NCBI GenBank assembly: GCA_018266795.1
Contig: JAFDZV010000006.1
Location: 124,001-188,000, forward strand
Direction of reading: 5' to 3'
From: Bacteroidota bacterium
GTDB lineage: Bacteria; Bacteroidota; Ignavibacteria; OLB7
Length of the DNA stretch: 64,000 nt
Shown: one piece after another, positions 1-8,615 of the stretch
How the letters are laid out: each line of letters starts with the position of its first letter
Numbering within the stretch: position 1 is the stretch's first letter
Program-made: the position numbers and the translations under genes
The notes under the pieces: generated by a model
Told to the model about the DNA's origin: nothing
The model's input: the letters and a program-made list of their open reading frames with translations, nothing else
Database searches by the model: none

Positions 1-1
1 A

Positions 2-571
2 CTGGCCGTGAACATTCAGTCCGGGACGATAGAAGTTTCCGATCGTCTGCTCCCGCACGGTTGTCTGCCATTCGGCATTGTTGTACGAGAGACCGGCCAT
101 GACTCCGGCATAGGTTGTGAACTGCGTCCGCACGGGCGAGTACTCGAGGCCGGCCAGCACGGGAACGGCAGACGCGCTGAAGTCCTCGACGATTGAGGCG
201 AACCCATGTTGCGCGGAGACGGTGTCGCGAACGCTGTAGATGTCGGTGAAGGTGGTGCTCGCGTATCCGCCGCTGATAACCACGCGGAGCGACTGTGTTG
301 TCGAGAGCCTCATCGTGACGCCCGGTATCGTGAGAGCGTCGAGGCGTTTCACGTTGCCTCCCAGCCCGGTGTAACGATCGAAGAAGCTGCCGCTGCCCGG
401 CGTCGGAACGAATTGCAGGCCGAAGGAGATCAGGTCCGGATCGAGAGGAACTGCGGCCGCGACAAGAGTATCCGGCCGATCCGGCGTGGCGTCGCCGTTG
501 ATCTGAGCCGTTGCCGTGAACGTTCCGCAGAGAGTCACCATCGCGATTGCGGCAAGGCGTACCAACGGCAT
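2..571 (-). CDS. Secreted, probably outer-membrane protein (N-terminal part, runs off the left edge)
   Basis: The minus strand is open from an ATG at 571 to the window edge, giving the first 190 residues of a longer protein. Residues 1-22 form a typical signal peptide: a short basic start, a hydrophobic core around LAAIAMVTL, and a cleavage site ending TATA before Gln23. The mature part alternates aromatic and polar residues and contains repeated Tyr/Gly-Thr segments such as SGGYASTTFTDIY and YAGVMAGLSYNN, which suggests outer-membrane beta strands. An in-frame ATG at 616 would add 15 residues, but the shorter start gives a more normal signal peptide. I do not recognise the family. The gene lies upstream of nothing visible here; xerC follows 120 nt away on the same strand, so the two could share transcription. 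Confidence 0.6.
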   Translation of the reverse strand, partial: MPLVRLAAIAMVTLCGTFTATAQINGDATPDRPDTLVAAAVPLDPDLISFGLQFVPTPGSGSFFDRYTGLGGNVKRLDALTIPGVTMRLSTTQSLRVVISGGYASTTFTDIYSVRDTVSAQHGFASIVEDFSASAVPVLAGLEYSPVRTQFTTYAGVMAGLSYNNAEWQTTVREQTIGNFYRPGLNVHGQ

Positions 572-691
572 ATAGCGAGTTGGAGCACGGTATGGGAGTG
601 AACGTACAGCTGCCATGGGTTCGAGGTTCGATGCGGGTCACGGTCTCGCCGCTGCATTCGTTTGCTTCCGGCGCTGCCGGCAATCCGGCAT

Positions 692-1666
692 CTACTCGCC
701 GGCGGCATCATCCGCTCTCCCTCCCGCCCGCGGATGGGCCCGTGCGTAGGCATCCTTCAGGCGTTCGATGGTCACGTGCGTGTACACCTGCGTGCTCGAG
801 AGCGAGGCATGCCCCAGCATCTCGCCTACCTCGCGCAGCCCGGCGCCGCCATCGAGCATATGGGTTGCGAAGGAGTGCCGCAACACGTGCGGACTTCGTT
901 TCTTCTGTTCGGTGATACGCGACATGTATCGGTTGACGAGCTTGTACAGATCGCTCCCGCTCAACACGCGCCCGCGCCGGTTGATGAACAGATGCGGCTC
1001 CATCGAGCCATCTCCGGCAAGTTCCGGCCGGCGCTTCAGATAGTCGCGCAATGCCGCTTCAGCAGGCTTGCCGAACGGAACGATCCGTTCCTTTCCTCCC
1101 TTGCCCAACACCTTCAGCGTGCGATGCCCGAGATCCAGATCGGCATGCGTGATGCCGCACAACTCCGCGCGACGGATCCCGGTGGAATAGAGCAGCTCCA
1201 GCATCGCGGCATCGCGCAGCCCCTCCGCGGTTGCCCGGTCCGGCAGTTCCATCAACGCTCCCGCTTCCGATGCCGTCAGCACTGTGGGAAGCCGGCGCTC
1301 CAGCTTCGGCGTCTGTACAAGGCGTGCCGGGTTGGTCTCGATCAATCCGAACGCCAGCGCGAATTTCATGAACGACTTGACGGCTGCTAGCTTGCGGGCA
1401 ATGCTGCGCCGTGCCAGGCCGCGTTTGTGGAGCTCAGCAATGTACCCTCGAATCTCCCGCTGGGTTACATCAGCCATCTCCGGTGTGCCGCGTCCGGTAA
1501 CCCGCACCAGATGTTCATGAAATCCCGGTGACATACCGCGCGATCCGGCTCCTCCCTCGAGATCGTACTGATACGACTCGACCGTTTTGGGCGAATACTT
1601 CCGCTCAATTTCCAGATATTCAATGAAGCGGCGGATGGCGATATGCACCGGCAACGACTGGCTCAT
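692..1666 (-). CDS. xerC: Tyrosine recombinase, XerC/XerD family
   Basis: A 324-residue site-specific recombinase, expected to resolve chromosome dimers at dif together with a partner Xer protein. All catalytic residues are visible: Arg165 (in STGIRRAEL), Lys189 (LGKGGKER), His260 and Arg263 (SPHVLRHSF), His286 (LGHASLSS) and the nucleophile Tyr295 (TQVYTHV). The N-terminal SAM-like core-binding domain occupies roughly residues 8-115. It carries about 20 extra residues (around 36-60, Gly/Arg-rich), which makes the protein longer than the roughly 300-residue E. coli enzymes. The start MSQSLPVH was chosen because alignment with the family begins just after it; an upstream in-frame start at 1762 would add 32 residues unlike the family. 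XerC and XerD cannot be told apart by eye. There is no integrase-type neighbourhood, so a housekeeping role is likeliest. Confidence 0.85.
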   Translation of the reverse strand: MSQSLPVHIAIRRFIEYLEIERKYSPKTVESYQYDLEGGAGSRGMSPGFHEHLVRVTGRGTPEMADVTQREIRGYIAELHKRGLARRSIARKLAAVKSFMKFALAFGLIETNPARLVQTPKLERRLPTVLTASEAGALMELPDRATAEGLRDAAMLELLYSTGIRRAELCGITHADLDLGHRTLKVLGKGGKERIVPFGKPAEAALRDYLKRRPELAGDGSMEPHLFINRRGRVLSGSDLYKLVNRYMSRITEQKKRSPHVLRHSFATHMLDGGAGLREVGEMLGHASLSSTQVYTHVTIERLKDAYARAHPRAGGRADDAAGE

Positions 1667-2047
1667 ACGTGCGGACTCGTGGAAATACTCGGTGTCCAAC
1701 AATGCCGGTCGCGGACCGGGCCGCACCTCGGTGCCTGCAGCGCTGAACGTTGATAACCCCAATGTACGCTATTCATGCGCGCTTCGGAAGCAGAACGCGG
1801 GTTTGGTTGTTCGGATGCCCGTCCCGGTGATGCCTGTCTCCGAACAACGGAACTCAGGCTGAAGCACTTCGTTCCTCCCGGCGCGCTCCAGGAAATGCCG
1901 GATTGCCCGGTGCCTGCTCCGCTTCGGGGTGCGGTCGCGCGCCTGGAGGCGCACCTGCGGCACGGCACGCAACCGCCGGCAACAACGGACAAACAACCAG
2001 CAACCGACAACGGCTTACGCGCGCACCTTGCGGTGCGGCATCACGGT
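1667..2047. other. Intergenic region between divergent xerC and the large surface-protein gene
   Basis: About 380 bases with no convincing gene. A long frame from 1775 is open into the downstream gene, but its first 91 codons lack protein-like composition and precede a perfect signal peptide at 2048. Bases about 1979-2015 hold a short run of CAAC-containing units at 7-bp spacing (CAACCAG, CAACCGA, CAACGGC), a weak example of the heptad repeats seen elsewhere in the window. No clear promoter was found for either gene. Confidence 0.5.
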
Positions 2048-5000
2048 ATGAAGCAACTCCCCGCCCTTGTACTTCTCCTTCTTCTTGCTTCGCTCCGCTT
2101 CGCCGCGGCCCAACCGTCGATCTATACCATCCCGGACATCGGCACGCCCGGGATGAACACATATGTGGAGATCATCGCGCCTGTCACCGAGACCGGGAAG
2201 TTCCTGCAGGCCGATGGCCTGATCCCGCCCGCGCAGTTGAACATCCATTTCATCGTGCCCGCGGACTCCAATCGCATCAAGGTCTCGCCGGGAGTCATCA
2301 GCTGGAATCAGCGCCTGGTGACGTTCCAGTTCTTCGTGACGCCGAACGCAACGCTCGGTCCGGTGCCGATGCAACTGAACGTCAACGGAACACTCTTCGA
2401 TCTGGATACCTTCTACATCGTTGCTCCGCAGCGGTTCGGTACCAAGAGCGGCGGCGGCGTTATCGGCAGTTCACCCACGTACGGGACCGGCTTCGGGCAA
2501 CGGTCGAAACGAGGCGCCATGATCGTGGACTCATTGATCCTCGGGAACGGAACGTACACCATCGACATTACCGATCGCGATCCGGTTCGCGCAGGCAACC
2601 AGGGCTATCTCCCCTGCATCATCATGAGCAAGGGGCGCATCTCCATAAGCTCGGGTGCGAACATCAGCGTGAGCGCACCGAAGGGGCTGGACTCGAAAAA
2701 CGCCGGACCCGGTGGCGGAGGAGGCGGAGGCTACGGAGCCGATCGCCCCCCCACGCCGCCGATTCTCGTCACGATACCTGGCGAGAGGGATGTGCCGCTC
2801 GGAAACGGATACACCGGCGGCCAGAGCTCGGTTCTCCTGGTCCCATCCCCCGGCGGCTTCGGACAGGGATCCGGCCAGGGAGCGGCCAGTCTGAACGGCG
2901 CTGCCGCCAACGACAAGTTCTCCCTCGTTGCCAACACAACCGTGCGGCTCTTCGCCGGCGGGCCCGGGCATCCGTTCGACAACGACGGCCGCAGCGGCGG
3001 CGCGGCAGTCGCCACAGGGAACGCACCGCCGAACTTCGTGGGAGTCTACTTCGGCGGCGGCGGCAACGGTTCCGAGGCAAGCGGTCTGCCGCAGGCGCAG
3101 GATGCGTTCAACGGACAGGTGATCGGCAATATCGAGCTCGAGCCGCTGCATGGCGGCGGCGGCGGGTCCAGCGGAGGCTCCGGCGATTCGGTGGGCGGCG
3201 GCGGCGGCGGGGCGCTGGCCCTCTACTCCGCGATGGATGCGGTTGTGGACAACGCCGAGGCACATGGCGGCGACGGCAGGAATGGCTGCGACAACTGCGG
3301 TATCGGAAGCGGCGACGCATCAGCCGGAGGTGCCGGAGGAAGCATCATCATCGGCGGCAAGAACGGACTCAGTATCGGAACGATCGATGTGGAGGGAGGC
3401 GCCGCGGGCCAGAAGGCGGCATCGGCCAGCGCCGGCTCCACTTCCGGCAACGGCGGCGGCGGCCGCTTCCGCAGCGACGGGCGTCTGGCAGGATTCTTCT
3501 CGCTGGTGCCCGATATCTCGCAGTACGCAGGTCCCACCATCGACACACTCACCGTTGCAACAGCCGCCACCTGGACCATTCACGGTGCCGGACGATATCA
3601 GCCGCGCGGCGGCGGTGATTCCATCCTCGTCTTCGTGCGCGGAGAGAACAGCGGGTGGAACTTCTACACGCCGTATCGCACGCGGGTCAACAGCGACAGC
3701 TCCTGGAAGGTGGATGTCACGTTCCCTTCGGACTCCATCGCCTATGTCTGCGCGGTGCAGGTTACGCCGGAGCCGGAACTGGCAGTGGCCACGCCGTATA
3801 CACGTGTCCCCACCCACATCTTCTCGCAGAGCGCAGCAAACATCGTGCGCCTCCGCCTTCAGGCGCCGGCCATCACCGCCCCGTCATCGAGACGCCTCGA
3901 TACCCTCTTCTGCCCAGGCATCCTGTACGATACGTTCGCCGTTGCCAATTCCGGCACGGGACCGTTGATCGTTGGAGGAACAACCGCCTTCGTTGGTGGC
4001 GGAGCGGCCTACTATCAGATCGTGGAGCCGAGGCTGCCCGACACGGTGCCTCCATCCGGATCGCACCGATGGATCGTCCGGTTCAACGGCCTCCTCGCAC
4101 CGAACGGCCCGGCGGGAACGGTGCTCCGCCTGCAGACGAACGATCCCGCCCATCTGCAATGGGATATCGCCTACACCGAGGTGCAGAAGGTTACGCAGCC
4201 CCCTGCGGCAAGCCCCGCCACGGTCGCGTTCGGCAACGTATCGCTGGGAGATCGCATCCAGCGCACGATGATCATTACCAACCCGGCAGGATCGCCGGCG
4301 CAGACGATCGGCGGGGTAACGGTGGCTCCACCCAACCCGCAGATCAGAATCCTTGCGCCCACGATTCCACCGGCGCGCACGCTCGCGCCGGGAGACACGA
4401 TGCGCATCGTGCTGGAGTACACTCCAACCACCAAGGGTGCTCTTGCCGGAACAAGCCTCGCGGTTCAACGGACTGCTCCCTGTTCGGACACGTCGCTCTA
4501 TCCAATTACGGGAAGCGGCATCAGTGCATCCATCATTGCCTCGCGCGATCCGGTGCGCCTTGTGGACAGCAACTGCAACGCGCGCGCCATCGCGGAGGAC
4601 ACGGTGACGCTGATCAACAAGGGAACCATCAACCTGTTCGTGTCGAACGTTGCAATTGCACCGGCCACGTTCACCGTGATACCGCCGTCGCCAACCTACG
4701 CGACAACGCCGATACCTCCGGGCGGATCGATGAAGTTCACGCTGCGTTACTCGCCAGCCGTGCGCGGCACCGTGAGCGGAACGCTGACGGTGACATCCAC
4801 CGATCCGAACCGTCCCTCGTTCACGGTCGACGTCCTTGGAAGCAGCGATTCCGTGGTGATCCGGCCGCTCCAGCGCGACGTACAGTTCCGCACGCTCGTG
4901 TCGTGCGAGACATCGGCCGATACAACAATCCAGCTGGTGAACACATGGGGCGACACGGTAACACTCCTCCCGGTGAATATCGACCAGCCGTTTCAGTTGA

Positions 5001-6814
5001 AGACGGTTCCTCCGTACGTGATACTGCCGGGCGACACATTCTCCATCCGGGTATCGTTCGCTCCCGCCGCCGACGGCTTCTTCTCGGCGCCGCTTACCTA
5101 CACATCGACGCCATGCGGACGTGTCGATACGATCATGGTGCATGGTGACCGCGTGCCGCAGTCGTTCACGGTGGGGAATGTCGCGTTCGGCAACGTAACC
5201 GCCGGCGGCACGAGCACGCTGGGCGCAACGGTCACCAACACGGGTCCGTTGCAGATCAGAGTGTCGGGTGCACGCATCGTGCCGGCCACACCGGAGCTGA
5301 GCATCCCGGCAGCCCAGTTCCCGATCCGCGTCGCCGCGGCAGGGAGCGCACAGATATCGATCACCTACGCGCCCCTTACAACCTCCGCGATACCTGCCGG
5401 CACGCACGTGGTGGTGGATGTGGACTCGCTCTGTTCCACCTCCGACAGCGGCACCGTTGCGGGCCATGGAATTCCGGGGGGCGTTTCGCTGAGCAGGGGC
5501 CTGCTTGCGTTCGGCGATCTCCTGGCATGCCAGAGCACGCTCGATACATTCACGATCAGCAACGTGAGCCAGATCCCGGTGACGCTCTCGGCGCCCGTCT
5601 TCGTCAACGGCGGAGCGGCCTTCTCCATCGCCGGAGGGACGTTCGCCGCAGGCCCGCTGGCGAACGGATTCTCCTCATCCCTGGTGGTACTCTTCTCGCC
5701 GGGCGCCGGACCGGACGCCGCATTCCTCGATACGCTGCGCATCACGTCGAGCGATCCGCTCCGTCCGGTGATCGACGTTCCGCTCAGCGGCCGCCGGGTC
5801 TCGCAATCCGCAGCGCTCATCTCCGCCGGCTTCCCGCAGGTGGCTGCGGGATCGTCCGCAACCGTTGCTCACTGGATCGTCAACACCGGAAGTGCGCCGA
5901 TGCGCATCGACGGAATCACCGTCGGCGCGCCGTTCAGCGTAACCTCCACAACGCCGCAGTTGCCGGTGTTGCTGGCGCCCGGCGACTCCCTGCGCGTCGA
6001 CCTCGCGTTCGCACCCCAGACTCCGGGGGCGTTCGTCGATTCGCTGCGCGTTGCACGGAGCATCGAGTGCGACTCCCTCGTGCTCGGCGTCAGCGGCGAG
6101 GGCATCGATGCGGTGGTGCTGGCCGGCGCTCTTTGGGAGGACGTCGCCGGTAACCCGGGTGACATCGTGCACATACCGCTCCGTTTGAACACCGATGTCG
6201 CCGCGGCAGGCGTTACATCGTACACGGTGTCCGCCAGCTTCAACCCGACGCTCCTCCTCCCAACCGGAATCGTCACGCAGGGAACGCTCTCGAACGGATG
6301 GAACGTCGCCGCGGGATCGTCCAAGCCGGGCGAGTATCATTTCACGGCGAACGGCGCCGCCCCGTTGAGCGGAACCGGCGTGCTGGCCTACCTCGAGGCC
6401 CGCGTGATGCTGGGCGATACCACGGCCACCTCGGTTGCCACAACCGACTCGGTGCAACTGAACAGCCCCACCGCAAAGATCACGATCGCTCCGGGAGTCT
6501 TCACGCTCACCGGATACTGCACCAACGGCGGCCAGCGGCTTCTGATCCGCGGCGGCAGCGGTCTGAAGGCCGTTCGCCCCAATCCGGTCCGCGACGAGGC
6601 ACAGGTGCTGTTCGACACTCCGGAGCGCGGCGCCACATCGCTGCGGCTTTTCGACGCCCTTGGCCGCCCCGTTGCGACACTGCTGGATGCCCTCGTCACA
6701 CCGGGCACATACATTGTGACGCTTCAAACGTCCGCTCTTCCGGCCGGAGTCTACTATCTTGAGCTTCGTACGCCCGGTACGCACGATCGTATGAGCGTTG
6801 TCGTGAACAGGTAG
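2048..6814 (+). CDS. Large secreted surface protein: Gly-rich segment, choice-of-anchor D repeats, cohesin-like domain, T9SS sorting domain
   Basis: A 1,588-residue exported protein. Residues 1-21 are a signal peptide (poly-Leu core, cleavage after RFAAA). Residues about 220-480 are extraordinarily Gly-rich, with runs of six or seven Gly between short polar blocks. Residues about 600-1350 contain several ASH/choice-of-anchor D modules, recognisable by repeats such as VAFGNVSLGD, FGNVTAGG and LAFGDLLACQSTLDTFTISN, each about 100 residues long. Residues about 1355-1480 read like a cohesin-type beta sandwich (VHIPLRLNTD, YTVSASFNPTLL). The last 80 residues are a type-A T9SS sorting domain: the motif RPNPVRDEAQVLF, then LFDALGRPVATLL, then LPAGVYYLEL. 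It is therefore expected to cross the outer membrane through PorSS/T9SS and be anchored or released at the surface. The start at 2048 gives the signal peptide directly. Ligand unknown. Confidence 0.85.
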   Translation: MKQLPALVLLLLLASLRFAAAQPSIYTIPDIGTPGMNTYVEIIAPVTETGKFLQADGLIPPAQLNIHFIVPADSNRIKVSPGVISWNQRLVTFQFFVTPNATLGPVPMQLNVNGTLFDLDTFYIVAPQRFGTKSGGGVIGSSPTYGTGFGQRSKRGAMIVDSLILGNGTYTIDITDRDPVRAGNQGYLPCIIMSKGRISISSGANISVSAPKGLDSKNAGPGGGGGGGYGADRPPTPPILVTIPGERDVPLGNGYTGGQSSVLLVPSPGGFGQGSGQGAASLNGAAANDKFSLVANTTVRLFAGGPGHPFDNDGRSGGAAVATGNAPPNFVGVYFGGGGNGSEASGLPQAQDAFNGQVIGNIELEPLHGGGGGSSGGSGDSVGGGGGGALALYSAMDAVVDNAEAHGGDGRNGCDNCGIGSGDASAGGAGGSIIIGGKNGLSIGTIDVEGGAAGQKAASASAGSTSGNGGGGRFRSDGRLAGFFSLVPDISQYAGPTIDTLTVATAATWTIHGAGRYQPRGGGDSILVFVRGENSGWNFYTPYRTRVNSDSSWKVDVTFPSDSIAYVCAVQVTPEPELAVATPYTRVPTHIFSQSAANIVRLRLQAPAITAPSSRRLDTLFCPGILYDTFAVANSGTGPLIVGGTTAFVGGGAAYYQIVEPRLPDTVPPSGSHRWIVRFNGLLAPNGPAGTVLRLQTNDPAHLQWDIAYTEVQKVTQPPAASPATVAFGNVSLGDRIQRTMIITNPAGSPAQTIGGVTVAPPNPQIRILAPTIPPARTLAPGDTMRIVLEYTPTTKGALAGTSLAVQRTAPCSDTSLYPITGSGISASIIASRDPVRLVDSNCNARAIAEDTVTLINKGTINLFVSNVAIAPATFTVIPPSPTYATTPIPPGGSMKFTLRYSPAVRGTVSGTLTVTSTDPNRPSFTVDVLGSSDSVVIRPLQRDVQFRTLVSCETSADTTIQLVNTWGDTVTLLPVNIDQPFQLKTVPPYVILPGDTFSIRVSFAPAADGFFSAPLTYTSTPCGRVDTIMVHGDRVPQSFTVGNVAFGNVTAGGTSTLGATVTNTGPLQIRVSGARIVPATPELSIPAAQFPIRVAAAGSAQISITYAPLTTSAIPAGTHVVVDVDSLCSTSDSGTVAGHGIPGGVSLSRGLLAFGDLLACQSTLDTFTISNVSQIPVTLSAPVFVNGGAAFSIAGGTFAAGPLANGFSSSLVVLFSPGAGPDAAFLDTLRITSSDPLRPVIDVPLSGRRVSQSAALISAGFPQVAAGSSATVAHWIVNTGSAPMRIDGITVGAPFSVTSTTPQLPVLLAPGDSLRVDLAFAPQTPGAFVDSLRVARSIECDSLVLGVSGEGIDAVVLAGALWEDVAGNPGDIVHIPLRLNTDVAAAGVTSYTVSASFNPTLLLPTGIVTQGTLSNGWNVAAGSSKPGEYHFTANGAAPLSGTGVLAYLEARVMLGDTTATSVATTDSVQLNSPTAKITIAPGVFTLTGYCTNGGQRLLIRGGSGLKAVRPNPVRDEAQVLFDTPERGATSLRLFDALGRPVATLLDALVTPGTYIVTLQTSALPAGVYYLELRTPGTHDRMSVVVNR

Positions 6815-6870
6815 CAGAACAGGAGGCTTCAAACCCGGAGCCTCCGTGACGATGAACCCAGGCAAGATTG

Positions 6871-8184
6871 ATGAACCCGATCCAGATTGATCTCCCGAAG
6901 AAGCGCGTCAGCGTTATCACGCTCGGCTGCTCGAAGAACACGGTGGACTCCGAAGCCCTGATGGGCCTGCTCGCGAAGAACAACATCGAGCTGGTGGAGA
7001 ACGCGGAGGGCTCCGACGCGGTCATCATCAACACCTGCGGGTTCATCGACGTGGCGAAGGAGGAGTCCGTCAACACCATCCTGGCGGCAGCGGCGATGAA
7101 GCGCGACGGGAACCTCGGCGAGGTGTACGTTGCCGGATGCCTTTCGCAGCGATACATGGACGATCTGGAGGAGGAGATCCCGGAGGTGGATGCGTACTTC
7201 GGCGTTACGGACTTCGCGAACATTCTGAAGACCATCAACCCGAATCTCCGGCACGATCTCATCAGCGAGCGATTCATCCCTGAAGGCGCGAAGTCCGCGT
7301 ACGTAAAGATCTCCGAGGGGTGCGACAATCCCTGCTCGTTCTGTGCCATCCCGCTGATGCGCGGCGGCCATGTGTCGCGTCCGGTCGAGGACATCCTGCT
7401 GGAGGCCGCGTCGCTCGCGGCGCGCGGCGTGAAGGAGCTCGTTCTGGTGGCGCAGGACTCCACGTACTACGGCCTCGATCTCTACGGCGAGCGCTCGCTG
7501 GCAATGCTGCTGGAAAAGGTGGCGCAGGTACGCGGCATCGAATGGGTACGGCTGATGTATGCATACCCGGCCAAGTTCCCGCGCAACATCCTGCCGGTCA
7601 TCGCGGAGCAGCCCGCCATCTGCAAGTATCTGGACATGCCCATACAGCATGTCGCCGACCCCGTGCTCCGCTCCATGCGCCGCGGCACCACGCGCCGCGC
7701 ACTGCTGGAGCTGATCGGCACGATCCGCAAGGAAGTTCCCGGCATCGCGCTTCGCACAACGCTCATCATCGGCTATCCCAACGAGGGGGAGCAGGATTTT
7801 CAGGAGCTGCTGGATTTCGTTGCCGAAGCGGAGTTCGATCGCCTGGGTGTGTTCTCCTACTCGCGCGAGGAGAACACCGTTGCGTTCGGCATGGACGATC
7901 CCATCGCCCCGGAAGTCAAGCAGGAACGCATCGAGCGGGTGATGGATCTTCAGCGTTCGATCTCCGCCCGGAAGAACGAAGCACTGATCGGGAGGCGCGA
8001 GCGGGTGTTCGTGGAAAGCGAGGCGAACGGGGAATATGTCTGCCGGAGTTTCCGCGACGCTCCCGAGGTGGATGGCGAGGTCTACGTTACCTCCGCCGTG
8101 CCGCTCGAGGCTGGCGATTTCGTGGAGGTGGAGATCACCGGAGCAATCGACTACGATCTCTTCGCCGAAACGGTCACGCCGTAA
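6871..8184 (+). CDS. rimO: Ribosomal protein S12 methylthiotransferase RimO
   Basis: A radical-SAM enzyme that adds a methylthio group to the conserved Asp (D89 in E. coli numbering) of ribosomal protein S12. It shows the three expected domains in order: an N-terminal UPF0004 domain starting RVSVITLGCSKNTVDSEALM with the Cys residues that hold a second 4Fe-4S cluster; the radical-SAM core with the cluster motif CDNPCSFC at residues 151-158 followed by AIPLMRGG; and a C-terminal TRAM domain (about 372-437). The NTVDSE signature favours RimO over its tRNA-modifying relative MiaB. At 437 residues it is full length. Translation probably starts at the ATG at 6871; a TTG immediately before it is in frame. 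It lies 56 bases downstream of the surface protein gene on the same strand and has no functional link to it. Confidence 0.93.
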   Translation: MNPIQIDLPKKRVSVITLGCSKNTVDSEALMGLLAKNNIELVENAEGSDAVIINTCGFIDVAKEESVNTILAAAAMKRDGNLGEVYVAGCLSQRYMDDLEEEIPEVDAYFGVTDFANILKTINPNLRHDLISERFIPEGAKSAYVKISEGCDNPCSFCAIPLMRGGHVSRPVEDILLEAASLAARGVKELVLVAQDSTYYGLDLYGERSLAMLLEKVAQVRGIEWVRLMYAYPAKFPRNILPVIAEQPAICKYLDMPIQHVADPVLRSMRRGTTRRALLELIGTIRKEVPGIALRTTLIIGYPNEGEQDFQELLDFVAEAEFDRLGVFSYSREENTVAFGMDDPIAPEVKQERIERVMDLQRSISARKNEALIGRRERVFVESEANGEYVCRSFRDAPEVDGEVYVTSAVPLEAGDFVEVEITGAIDYDLFAETVTP

Positions 8185-8414
8185 GGGGTTCTATCAAAAG
8201 GCCGATCGCGTTACCGGCCGCATTTTGCAACCAGGGCCTGGTTCGCTGAACGCCCGACTGCGGCTCGCCGAGAGTTCCTGGTCAGCTGCAGGAAAACGTC
8301 GAGCGGAAGAAGGACAACGTCCCGCCCTGTCGGAAACGTCGAGCCGGCATCGCCGCGAGGCCCGAACGCCTGCCCGCATGGTCACTGCGCGCGGCAATCT
8401 GTCTGCAATGGAGT

Positions 8415-8615
8415 ATGGATGCCATGGACGGAAACGATATCGTCATCGAGGGTATTTCGGCCCGGGCCGAACTGGTTATCCTGCGCGAGCTCGAACAGCT
8501 GGGCGTTCTGGTCACGTGCGAGACATGCGGCCGTTGCGACCTTCAGGGAGCGCGCTGCATCATCACGGCTCGCGGCAACGGTATCTGTGGGAAAAGCCTT
8601 CGCAAGATCGGCTGA
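8415..8615 (+). CDS. Small Cys-rich protein, possible metal-binding protein
   Basis: A 66-residue ORF whose 3-prime half overlaps the signal-peptide-coding part of the next gene in another frame. Its codons have the G/C-rich third positions typical of the neighbours, and its product reads like a real protein (an amphipathic helix AELVILRELEQLGVLV), whereas the competing frame over the same bases reads as Ser/Arg/Ala-rich noise. Five cysteines cluster in the last 35 residues: CETCGRC, then ARC, then GIC, an arrangement compatible with a zinc knuckle or small Fe-S site. Stop and start overlap: its TGA ends at 8615 and the next gene can start at the GTG at 8587, so the two may be translationally coupled. 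I do not recognise a family. Confidence 0.5.
   Translation: MDAMDGNDIVIEGISARAELVILRELEQLGVLVTCETCGRCDLQGARCIITARGNGICGKSLRKIG

Noticed and set aside
692..1666. Phage or integrative-element integrase
   Set aside because: No phage, plasmid or attachment-site features lie near it, and length and motifs fit a Xer recombinase.
1775..2047. In-frame 91-codon extension of the large surface protein before its signal peptide
   Set aside because: The extension is Arg/Ala/Pro-rich and not protein-like, while a complete signal peptide starts exactly at 2048.
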